DNA from: Fischerella sp. CENA71 | Lineage (GTDB): Bacteria > Cyanobacteriota > Cyanobacteriia > Cyanobacteriales > Nostocaceae | Direction: 5' to 3' | Assembly (NCBI GenBank): GCA_024239075.1 | Contig: JANBVI010000063.1 | Location: 62,001-126,000, forward strand | DNA length: 64,000 nt | Shown: in pieces, positions 17,988-25,321 of the stretch | How positions within the stretch are numbered: position 1 is the first letter of the stretch | How the letters are laid out: each line of letters opens with the position of its first letter | Notes under the pieces: generated by a model | Told to the model about the DNA's origin: nothing | Databases searched by the model: none | Seen by the model: the letters and a program-made list of their open reading frames with translations, nothing else | Program-made: the position numbers and the translations under genes

Positions 17988-18661
17988 GATTCGGGAGCAA
18001 CCAATCTATATCCCACACCATATACTGTCTGTAGCCAATCTTCTGCTTTTACTATCTGGAGGCGCTGTCGCAGTCGATGCACTAACATTTTGATTGCTTT
18101 ACTTTCTGGATGTGTATTCCATTCCCAAAGTGCTTGTTCTATTTGGTCATGAGTTAGTACTTGTCGAGGATGGCGCAGAAAATATTCTAGCAATTGAAAC
18201 TCTCGACCCGACAACTGGACTGTAATTTCTTGACGCTTGAGTATGAGAGTATTTAAATCAAGTTGTAAATCTGCTAACTCTAGGGTATCACCTTGCCATA
18301 GTGGCGCTCTACGTCCCAATGCCCGCACTCGTGCTAACAATTCCAGCAAACTAAAGGGTTTTACCAAATAGTCATCTGCGCCAACATCCAAAGCAGACAC
18401 TTTATCCAAAATTGCATCCTTGGCTGTGAGAATCAGCACCGGAGAGGTTTTCCCCGCTTGACGATACTGTTGACAAAGACTAACACCACTAATTTTGGGC
18501 AACATCCAATCTAAAATCAATAAGTCGTAGTCTCTCTCACTGATTAACCATTGAGCAATTTCACCATCTTCAACCCCATCCACGACATGTCCAACTTTAG
18601 AAAGTGCGCCTTGTAGTGGCTGTAACTGAGTGACATCATCCTCCACAAGTAAGATTCTCAT
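17975..18661 (-). CDS. OmpR-family response regulator
   Basis: Partner of the downstream kinase. Receiver domain at residues 1-115 with the acidic pair EDD, phospho-acceptor Asp in LLILDWMLP, Thr in LILTAKD and Lys in YLVKPFS. The C-terminal winged helix (LSGREFQLLEYFLRHPRQVLTHDQ, read as two blocks; VHRLRQRL; TVYGVGYRL) is of the OmpR/PhoB type. Length 228 aa. The 67-bp gap to the divergent gene at 18729 must hold promoters for both. Confidence 0.94.
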   Translation of the reverse strand: MRILLVEDDVTQLQPLQGALSKVGHVVDGVEDGEIAQWLISERDYDLLILDWMLPKISGVSLCQQYRQAGKTSPVLILTAKDAILDKVSALDVGADDYLVKPFSLLELLARVRALGRRAPLWQGDTLELADLQLDLNTLILKRQEITVQLSGREFQLLEYFLRHPRQVLTHDQIEQALWEWNTHPESKAIKMLVHRLRQRLQIVKAEDWLQTVYGVGYRLVAPESCDR

Positions 18662-18728
18662 TGACTAGGTTGCTATACTTTATCTTTATTTTCCTATGAT
18701 GAATTAATAATCAAGCCTTCTGTGTATT

Positions 18729-19133
18729 ATGGCTCGACCTCGTTGGTCTCGTTGGTTGCAATTTCTGATTAACTTAAAAGTAGAGTTCTGGCTGCCATTA
18801 CCCTTAATCGCACTGTTTTTTTGGTTAAGTACAGGATGGCTCACGCATCAAGTATTAAGCTATACCTATGACACAACCGCACAATTAAACGCCGACTCCA
18901 AACATCAAATTCAGTTCTCAGTCTCGGTAGCTGTCATGTCTATTGAAGCTCTAATTGAGCGCCGAGCCAAGTTAACTGAAGTCAAGATTTACACTGCTGA
19001 TTCAGTATTAAAGCAGATGGAATTTGAATTTCCGGTAACTGAATATGCTCAAATCGATGCAGCGATCGCTCAAGCTTTAGGATTACCCTTACCCACAGTT
19101 AAACAGCTAATACGTTATCGCATTGAGAATTAA
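18729..19133 (+). CDS. hypothetical single-span membrane protein
   Basis: A 134-aa protein with one hydrophobic segment (FWLPLPLIALFFWLSTGWL) near the N-terminus and a soluble C-terminal domain of about 90 residues. I recognise no family. It is divergent from the response regulator gene with a short shared promoter region, so it could be controlled by that regulator, but this is inference from position. Confidence 0.65.
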   Translation: MARPRWSRWLQFLINLKVEFWLPLPLIALFFWLSTGWLTHQVLSYTYDTTAQLNADSKHQIQFSVSVAVMSIEALIERRAKLTEVKIYTADSVLKQMEFEFPVTEYAQIDAAIAQALGLPLPTVKQLIRYRIEN

Positions 19134-19202
19134 CTTAGTAGTCCAGTCTGTAAATTTTCATTCAATTAATGGGTAAAGGGAATCAGTGGCTTATTTAAAT
19201 TT

Positions 19203-19245
19203 AGGTTAACTTCAGGTTATGTATATTTAAATGCGGCTTTATAAT
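19203..19245 (+). promoter_or_regulatory. Pho-box-like repeats and promoter before the sulfate-binding gene
   Basis: AGGTTAAC (19203-19210) and AGGTTATG (19214-19221) are direct repeats with an 11-bp period. Their complements, GTTAACCT and CATAACCT, resemble the cyanobacterial SphR box unit (C/T)TTAACCT. A consensus -10 box TATAAT lies at 19240-19245, so the repeats would overlap the -35 position as in activated Pho promoters. Confidence 0.5.
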
Positions 19246-19300
19246 ACCCCTCAACTACAGTATCTTGCTCAATTTACCGCAGATTTTTAGGAGAACTTTG

Positions 19301-20476
19301 ATGGTTAAGGGGCAGCATTCTCATAAATTAGGAAAAGATTTAACTCAGCAAGCTCATACTTATATAGTTCAAGCTTGGCAGGATATAAGAAAGTCCTACT
19401 TCAAACCAATACGAAATTGCTTATACAAGCGTTCTGCGTGGAACTTTATATCTTTATTTTTAGTTGGAGTGAGCTTAAGTGTAGCAATTAGTGCTTGTTC
19501 TACACCTAATGTTAGTAAAACTGATCATGCAAGTGCAACTTCCACAGATAATATAAATCTCACGCTTGTATCCTACTCAGTGACCAGTGCAGCTTACGAG
19601 CAGATCATTCCCAAGTTTGTAGAACAGTGGAAAAAAGAACATAATCAAACCGTTACTTTTAATCAAAACTACGGTGCATCTGGTTCGCAAACTCTTGCTG
19701 TGATTGATGGCTTAGAAGCAGATATAGTACACCTGTCACTCGCTCCTGATGTTAACAAACTTGTTCAGGCAGGTTTTATTCAACCAGATTGGGAAAAACA
19801 AGCACCAAATAATGCAATTGTGACAAAATCTGTAGGTGCGATCGCTACTCATGATGGTAATCCCAAAAATATCAAAGCTTGGGCAGACCTGACAAAGAAT
19901 GGCATAAATATAGTTACAGCTAATCCTAAAACTTCTGGTGGCGCTCGCTGGAACTTCTTGAGTCTTTGGGGTTCTGTGATCAAAACTGGCGGGAATGAAA
20001 ATCAAGCATTCGACTTTGTCTCTAAAGTCTATAAAAACGTACCTGTGCTACCTAAAACTGCTCGGAGTGCTACCGATGTATTCTTCAAAGAAAATCAGGG
20101 CGATGCTTTACTCAACTATGAAAACGAAATGATTTTTTCCACCCAAAATGGTAAAAAAATTTCCTATGTTGTCCCTGATGTCAATATTTCCATAGACAAT
20201 CCTGTTGCTGTTGTAGACAAAAATGTTGATAAACACAGCACTCGACCAATTGCAGAAGCATTTGTCAACTTTCTTTACACCCCTGTAGCACAGCGAGAGT
20301 TTGCCAAATTAGGATTTCGTCCCGTCAATTCCACAGTTGCAAAAGAAGTAGCAGCTAATTTCCCCAAAATTAAAACCCTGTTTAAAGCTCAAGATTTAGG
20401 AGGATGGGACACCATTCAAAAGAAATTCTTTGATGAAGGTGGAATTTTTGACAAAATTCAAGCTTCTAAAACTTAG
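19301..20476 (+). CDS. sbpA: sulfate ABC transporter substrate-binding lipoprotein
   Basis: Periplasmic receptor for sulfate. After a long basic N-terminus there is a lipoprotein signal (FLVGVSLSVAISACS), then the family core: LTLVSYSVTSAAYEQIIP, YGASGSQTLAVIDGLEAD, and NPKTSGGARWNFLSLWG, which contains the sulfate-binding Ser/Gly/Trp region. The ATG at 19301 has AGGAGA 6 nt upstream; a TTG at 19265 is possible but has no such site. The 30-odd extra residues before the signal segment are unusual. No cysT, cysW or cysA genes follow, so it must work with permeases encoded elsewhere. Confidence 0.9.
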   Translation: MVKGQHSHKLGKDLTQQAHTYIVQAWQDIRKSYFKPIRNCLYKRSAWNFISLFLVGVSLSVAISACSTPNVSKTDHASATSTDNINLTLVSYSVTSAAYEQIIPKFVEQWKKEHNQTVTFNQNYGASGSQTLAVIDGLEADIVHLSLAPDVNKLVQAGFIQPDWEKQAPNNAIVTKSVGAIATHDGNPKNIKAWADLTKNGINIVTANPKTSGGARWNFLSLWGSVIKTGGNENQAFDFVSKVYKNVPVLPKTARSATDVFFKENQGDALLNYENEMIFSTQNGKKISYVVPDVNISIDNPVAVVDKNVDKHSTRPIAEAFVNFLYTPVAQREFAKLGFRPVNSTVAKEVAANFPKIKTLFKAQDLGGWDTIQKKFFDEGGIFDKIQASKT

Positions 20477-20504
20477 TACAGCCCTTCATTAATTCGTAGC
20501 GAAC

Positions 20505-20596
20505 TCTCTCTAGCAAGGACTCTGCGTTCCTCCGCGTTAACTTTGCGTCCCTCTGCGTTAAAAAACTCTACGATTTTGGGCAAAGCTGTACTTAAC
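20505..20596. repeat. dispersed CTCTGCGT repeat, copy 1
   Basis: A block with CTCTGCGTTCCTCCGCGTT, TTTGCGTCCCTCTGCGTT and CTACGATTTTGGGCAAAGCTGTAC recurs, in inverted orientation, at 59810-59888. Both copies lie just after a stop codon. Confidence 0.75.
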
Positions 20597-20703
20597 ATCA
20601 GAAAACTAGTACGCTTTGCCCTACCGAAAAACCGTCTTCAGCCAAAGTCCATCCCAGTCTAAAATAGTAGCCTGAACAAGAATTAACAATAATTTGTGTT
20701 TTT

Positions 20704-22179
20704 ATGACTGCTGCTACGACTGTAAAAACAGAGTATGAAGCGATTATTGGTCTAGAAACCCATTGTCAGCTGAGTACCAAAACTAAAATTTTCTCTTCCA
20801 GTTCTACAGAATTCGGGGCTGATCCTAATACTAATATTGACCCCGTTTGTATGGGTTTGCCGGGTGTATTGCCTGTACTTAACGAAAAAGTCCTTGAATA
20901 CGCCGTCAAAGCGGGTTTGGCACTAAATTGTCAAATCGCTGAATATAGCAAATTTGATCGCAAACAATATTTTTATCCTGATCTTCCTAAAAATTATCAA
21001 ATTTCTCAATATGATCTACCCATTGCCGAACACGGTTGGTTAGAAATTGAATTGGTAGATGCAGATGGTAATCCTGTGCGTAAAAAAATTGGGATTACTC
21101 GTCTGCACATGGAAGAAGATGCAGGAAAATTAGTACATGCAGGTAGCGATCGCCTGTCTGGTTCATCCTATTCTTTGGTAGACTACAACCGTGCTGGTGT
21201 GCCGTTGGTAGAAATTGTCTCGGAACCAGATTTGCGCTCTGGACAAGAAGCTGCGGAATACGCCCAAGAGTTACGCCGGATCATGCGTTATCTCGGTGTC
21301 AGTGATGGCAATATGCAAGAAGGTTCACTGCGCTGTGATGTAAATATTTCTGTGCGTCCCGTCGGTCAAGAAAAATTTGGCACGAAAGTAGAAATTAAAA
21401 ATATGAACTCGTTCAACGCCATCCAAAAGGCGATTGAATACGAAATTGAACGCCAAATTGCAGCTATAGAAGCGGGTGAACGCATTATCCAAGAAACCCG
21501 TTTGTGGGAAGAAGGCGCTCAACGCACAATTAGTATGCGGACTAAAGAAGGTTCTAGCGATTATCGCTATTTCCCAGAACCAGATTTAGCACCAATTGAA
21601 GTATCAGACGAACAATTACTCACATGGCGATCTGAATTACCAGAACTCCCCGCCCAAAAACGCCATCGCTACGAAGATGAGTTGGGTCTTTCAACCTACG
21701 ATGCGCGAGTTCTGACTGAGGAACGCGCCACTGCTGAGTATTTTGAAAGTGCGATCGCTCTCGGTGCTAACCCCAAAGCTGCTGCTAACTGGATCACTCA
21801 AGATATCGCTGCTTACCTCAACAAAAATAAACTCAGTATCACCGAAATCGCCCTCACTCCCGCCAATCTCGCTGACGTCATTAGTCGGATTGAAAAGGGT
21901 AAAATTAGCAACGCCCAAGCTAAAGAAAAATTGCCCGATTTGCTGAGTGGTGTCTCTCCGGAAAAAGCCTTTGCAGGTCAAGAGTTAATCAGTGACCCCG
22001 CTGTCCTCGAACCAATCATTGATGAAGTGATTGCTGCAAATCCCAAAGAATTAGAGAAGTACCGCAACGGAAACGTCAATCTCAAAGGCTTCTTTGTCGG
22101 ACAAGTCCTGAAAAAGACCAACAAACGCGCCGATCCCAAGCTCACTAACCAATTGGTAGAGAAGAAGTTGAATGGGTAA
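20704..22179 (+). CDS. gatB: aspartyl/glutamyl-tRNA amidotransferase subunit B
   Basis: Kinase/transamidation subunit of GatCAB, which converts Glu-tRNA(Gln) (and Asp-tRNA(Asn)) to the amidated form, required where glutaminyl-tRNA synthetase is absent, as in cyanobacteria. Signature segments: EAIIGLETHCQLSTKTKIF, DLPKNYQISQYD, and LVDYNRAGVPLVEIVSEPD. The C-terminal tRNA-binding YqeY-like domain ends with GFFVGQVLKKTNKRADPK. At 491 aa it is full length. The gene stands alone. Confidence 0.97.
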   Translation: MTAATTVKTEYEAIIGLETHCQLSTKTKIFSSSSTEFGADPNTNIDPVCMGLPGVLPVLNEKVLEYAVKAGLALNCQIAEYSKFDRKQYFYPDLPKNYQISQYDLPIAEHGWLEIELVDADGNPVRKKIGITRLHMEEDAGKLVHAGSDRLSGSSYSLVDYNRAGVPLVEIVSEPDLRSGQEAAEYAQELRRIMRYLGVSDGNMQEGSLRCDVNISVRPVGQEKFGTKVEIKNMNSFNAIQKAIEYEIERQIAAIEAGERIIQETRLWEEGAQRTISMRTKEGSSDYRYFPEPDLAPIEVSDEQLLTWRSELPELPAQKRHRYEDELGLSTYDARVLTEERATAEYFESAIALGANPKAAANWITQDIAAYLNKNKLSITEIALTPANLADVISRIEKGKISNAQAKEKLPDLLSGVSPEKAFAGQELISDPAVLEPIIDEVIAANPKELEKYRNGNVNLKGFFVGQVLKKTNKRADPKLTNQLVEKKLNG

Positions 22180-22182
22180 GTA

Positions 22183-22317
22183 AGGGATCGGGGAAAGGGG
22201 ATCGGAGAAAGGGGAGAGACAAAAAAACAAATTTCTCCTTCTCTTCCTTGCCTTGTCTGCCTTGCCTTATCATCCTATTTCCCTTTCCCCAATCCCTGAT
22301 CCCCAATCCCCTTTCCA
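22183..22317. repeat. G-run/C-run dispersed palindrome
   Basis: The left arm is GGGATCGGGGAAAGGGGATC-like DNA; the right arm is CCCTTTCCCCAATCCCTGATCCCC-like DNA (given here only in outline). The stem could extend over roughly 50 bp with a TC-rich loop. It follows gatB directly and may also act as its terminator. Confidence 0.75.
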
Positions 22318-22373
22318 AAAAATTTTTTCAAAAAGGGGTGTTGCCCCTCATGCCGATAATGCTATACTGTGCT

Positions 22374-22428
22374 AGTTAGATGCACCCTGATGATCTGGAG
22401 AGCTACCCAAGTGGCTCTCTCTTTTTTT
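22374..22428 (+). ncRNA. tandem small RNA unit 1 of 3
   Basis: A complete small transcription unit: -35 TTGCCC (22341-22346), 16-bp spacer, -10 TATACT (22363-22368), then about 55 nt ending in a stem GAGAGCTAC/GTGGCTCTC with CCAA loop and seven Ts. The segment GATGCACCCTGATGATCTGG before the stem is identical in all three copies. The stem base pair A-U here is G-U in copy 3, a compatible change. The transcript end is the T-run; the start is estimated from the -10 box. Confidence 0.75.
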
Positions 22429-22609
22429 GTTTAATTTTTCTTTGATGAATTTTTACTCAGGTTATTTACTGCGTATCTTTGAAGAATTAAAATGGCAAAA
22501 CAAACTGTTGTTCTCCCCAATAGTGCATTTACGGAGATTTTTCAGGAAACCTTGATAAAAAACTAAATAAGGGGTATTGCCCCACACCCCAAAAATGATA
22601 TACTCTGTT

Positions 22610-22664
22610 ATGTAGATGCACCCTGATGATCTGGAGAGCTGCCCAAAAGGCTCTCTTTTTTTTT
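22610..22664 (+). ncRNA. tandem small RNA unit 2 of 3
   Basis: Same layout as unit 1: TTGCCC (22577-22582), 16-bp spacer, TATACT (22599-22604), the conserved GATGCACCCTGATGATCTGG, then GAGAGC/GCTCTC and eight or more Ts. The upper stem is disrupted in this copy (AAAA in place of AAGT), which leaves a larger loop. Confidence 0.75.
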
Positions 22665-22820
22665 ATGTGTTGCGATCGCACTATGATTAAGCAACTAGCA
22701 ACAAAAAATATTTTTCCTGGTTTTCTCTTATCACCTTTGCTACATACAGTTATCTAACCAAAAACAAAAGAAGTTAATTAAGGTGTATTGCCCCACACCC
22801 CGTAAATGGTATATTGTGTT

Positions 22821-22877
22821 ATGTAGATGCACCCTGATGATCTGGAGAGCTGCCCAAGTGGCTCTCTATTTTTTTTG
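22821..22877 (+). ncRNA. tandem small RNA unit 3 of 3
   Basis: Same layout: TTGCCC (22788-22793), 16-bp spacer, TATATT (22810-22815), conserved 20-nt core, and terminator GAGAGCTGC/GTGGCTCTC followed by TATTTTTTTT. It is the last unit before an STRR tract (GGTCATT repeats, 22877-22960) and argJ. Confidence 0.75.
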
Positions 22878-22955
22878 GTCATTGGTCATTGGTCATTAGT
22901 TATTAGTTAACAGTTATTACAAATGACAAATGACAAATAACAAATGACAAAGGAC
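22877..22955. repeat. heptanucleotide STRR tract
   Basis: GGTCATT is repeated three times, then related TTAGTTA and CAAATGA heptamers form the complementary arm, so the tract is both tandem and palindromic. Similar 7-bp tracts occur in this window near 27000, 39305, 43432, 45950, 52725 and 62900. Confidence 0.8.
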
Positions 22956-23008
22956 TAATACTTGGTATAATCGCCAGTCATCCGAGTAATAGTTGCAAGG
23001 GGGAAATC

Positions 23009-24250
23009 ATGGCAGACTGGCATGAGATTACTGGTGGTGTGACTGCACCCAGAGGGTATCGGGCATCTGGAATTAAGGCGGGATTGAAACCTTCAGGATT
23101 GCCAGATTTGGCGTTGATAGTATCAGATGTAGAAGCGATCGCTGCTGGGGTATTTACAACCTCTCAAGTGAGGGCAGCATGTGTAGATTATTGTCGCCAA
23201 CATCTGCAAGCAAAGCATAACGCCCGTGCTATTCTCTGCAACGCCGGACAGGCAAATGCTGCGACAGGTGAGCAAGGTTGGTTGGATGCGCTAGAATCGG
23301 CGATGGCGATCGCTCAAGCCTTACATCTCCGCAGTGATTCGATCCTACTGGCTTCGACTGGGGTAATTGGACAGCGTCTACCAATGGATAAACTCAAAGC
23401 TGGAATTCCCCAACTAGTAGCAGCACTATCTGAAACTGGTTCCGATGCTGCCGCAGGTGCAATCATTACTACAGACTTAGTACCAAAATCAATTGCCCTA
23501 GAAACAACCATAAGCGATCGCCCAGTCAGAATTGGTGGTATCGCCAAAGGTTCGGGGATGATTCATCCGAATATGGCTACTATGCTGGCATTTGTCACGT
23601 GTGATGCAGCCGTTTCCCCTCATCTTTGGCAGCAGATGTTGAGTAGGGCTGCTGATAGAAGCTTTAATTCGATTACCGTTGATGGTGATACTAGTACCAA
23701 CGATAGCTTAATCGCTCTTGCCAATGGTGAATCCCGCACCCCAGCAATTACGGAAATGGGACACGAAGCTGAAAAATTAGAAGCGATGTTAACAGCAGTG
23801 TGTCAGCATTTAGCAAAAGCGATCGCCCGTGATGGCGAAGGTGCAACTTGTCTGGTGGAAGTGCAAGTAAGTGGCGCACAAGATGAACAAGCAGCACGTC
23901 AAATTGCCAAAACTATTGCTGGTTCTTCTTTAGTCAAATCTGCAATTTTTGGACGCGATCCTAACTGGGGAAGGATTGCAGCGGCTGCGGGACGTGCTGG
24001 CGTACCTTTTGAACAAGAAAATTTGAGAATTCAGTTAGGGGATTTTTTAATGATGGAAAATGGCCAACCCCTAGCTTTTGACAGGAAAGCAGCAAGTGAA
24101 TATCTACAAAAAGCTGCTGCGGGTGCTTATCTTAAAGAAGATACCGTATTAATTTCTGTAAGTATAGGCAATGGTCATGCTTCCAGTAAAGCTTGGGGTT
24201 GTGATTTAAGTTACGACTACGTGAAGATAAACGCTGAGTATACGACTTGA
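23009..24250 (+). CDS. argJ: bifunctional ornithine acetyltransferase/N-acetylglutamate synthase
   Basis: Recycles the acetyl group in arginine synthesis: transfers it from N-acetylornithine to glutamate, and may also make acetylglutamate from acetyl-CoA. The autocleavage site is in KGSGMIHPNMATMLAF, where the precursor is cut before the Thr of MATML to give alpha and beta chains, with that Thr as nucleophile. The start ATG follows AAGGGGGAAATC, a good ribosome site. Length 413 aa matches the family. The gene follows the tandem RNA array by about 130 bp. Confidence 0.96.
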   Translation: MADWHEITGGVTAPRGYRASGIKAGLKPSGLPDLALIVSDVEAIAAGVFTTSQVRAACVDYCRQHLQAKHNARAILCNAGQANAATGEQGWLDALESAMAIAQALHLRSDSILLASTGVIGQRLPMDKLKAGIPQLVAALSETGSDAAAGAIITTDLVPKSIALETTISDRPVRIGGIAKGSGMIHPNMATMLAFVTCDAAVSPHLWQQMLSRAADRSFNSITVDGDTSTNDSLIALANGESRTPAITEMGHEAEKLEAMLTAVCQHLAKAIARDGEGATCLVEVQVSGAQDEQAARQIAKTIAGSSLVKSAIFGRDPNWGRIAAAAGRAGVPFEQENLRIQLGDFLMMENGQPLAFDRKAASEYLQKAAAGAYLKEDTVLISVSIGNGHASSKAWGCDLSYDYVKINAEYTT

Positions 24251-24857
24251 GTTCAAAGGGAACAGGGAAGGAACAGTTACCCACGGTATAACTTTAGTTA
24301 ATAGAGACGTTGCACTGCAACGTCTCTACAAGTTTTAAAACCGCTATACCCCTATACCTCCACACCCATTTTCAATCTATTAAATAAGGGCTAAAGCCCT
24401 TACTACAAACTGATCAAAAATAGTGTATTGGAATAATAGTTAATATATAGCTAAAAAAAAGCCTATAAGTTTGTTTTCTGCCAAAATGCCATATCTTAGC
24501 GAATTTATCCTGTTATTCTCACTGTTTTTTGTAGATGGAATTGGATAGATCATTAGGGAGCATCTTATGAAATTTCAAGCTTTTGGGCAGCATCTTACTA
24601 ACATCGATAGTGATGGGCGTGGCAGTGGCAGGTAAGGAGAAAACTATCAATGTTGGGATGAATTTAAGATATTTTCTGTTAATAAAAAACAGATTTTGAT
24701 TACCAATATTAGTTAGTTGAAGACTACAGTATTGACTACCTCCCAAAATTTTTTGTGAATCAAATGCATAATTTTATGAGGCTATAAATCCTCGTAAAAT
24801 TATGCATCAGGGCTAAAGCCGCTGACTACGAAAAAACTTTGTGCCTTTCAATTCTTA
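24251..24857. other. intergenic stretch with palindrome and possible gene remnant
   Basis: No intact gene is seen. A perfect-arm palindrome AGAGACGTTGCA/TGCAACGTCTCT lies at 24303-24327. At 24567 an ATG AAA TTT start is followed, one frame over, by residues like a signal peptide (LLGSILLTSIVMGVAVAGKEK), which suggests a frameshifted remnant of a small secreted protein gene. Two copies of GGGCTAAAGCC-type motifs (24388, 24810) are part of common dispersed repeats. Confidence 0.45.
24303..24327. repeat. AGAGACG palindrome
   Basis: AGAGACGTTGCA and TGCAACGTCTCT form 12-bp arms around one base. The AGAGACG...CGTCTCT ends match the inner palindromes of the elements at 28784-28924 and 54184-54296 and the block at 34598-34653. 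Confidence 0.75.
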
Positions 24858-25121
24858 CTATGCCGCATCTCTTAGTTGTGCTTTTTCGTTGACATCGGTA
24901 ACATTCAAAGATAGTTGTTCGGCGTAAGGTACAGCTGCTTGTTCTAAAATTTTGACTTCGATATTCACACTTACCAAATAGCTACCTGTGTCAGCACCAA
25001 CAGCCTCAGTCACTAGTTTGGCAAGATCAGGACGTTTGGCTGTTAGTGGATCGCGTAGAATACACCGATCCCAGTCATGTTTAGCAGTTGGATTGAGGCT
25101 GAGGATGTAGTGCTTAATCAT
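24858..25121 (-). CDS. hypothetical protein, 87 aa
   Basis: I do not recognise a family. The frame can be extended upstream to 25232, but the residues before MIKHYILSLNP look non-coding, so I start at 25121. The protein is soluble with no repeated motif; it reads as a small alpha/beta domain (HYILSLNP, GSYLVSVNIEVKILEQAAVPYAEQ in separate parts). It lies between a repeat-rich spacer and the MscS gene, all on the minus strand. Confidence 0.55.
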   Translation of the reverse strand: MIKHYILSLNPTAKHDWDRCILRDPLTAKRPDLAKLVTEAVGADTGSYLVSVNIEVKILEQAAVPYAEQLSLNVTDVNEKAQLRDAA

Positions 25122-25321
25122 AGTGGCAAACCTTGATCCATCTCCAAAAGTCTGTCTAGTCTGAGAAAACGTGAAAGGGAAAAGGTAAAGGGATGATAAA
25201 ATCGTTACCCCTTTATCCTTTCCACATTTCACATCGTGAATCCTCTTTTATTATAGTACATAAGTACTAAAAACAAAAAGTGAGGAGATGGGTAGTTGAC
25301 TAATAGATTAACCACCAACAA

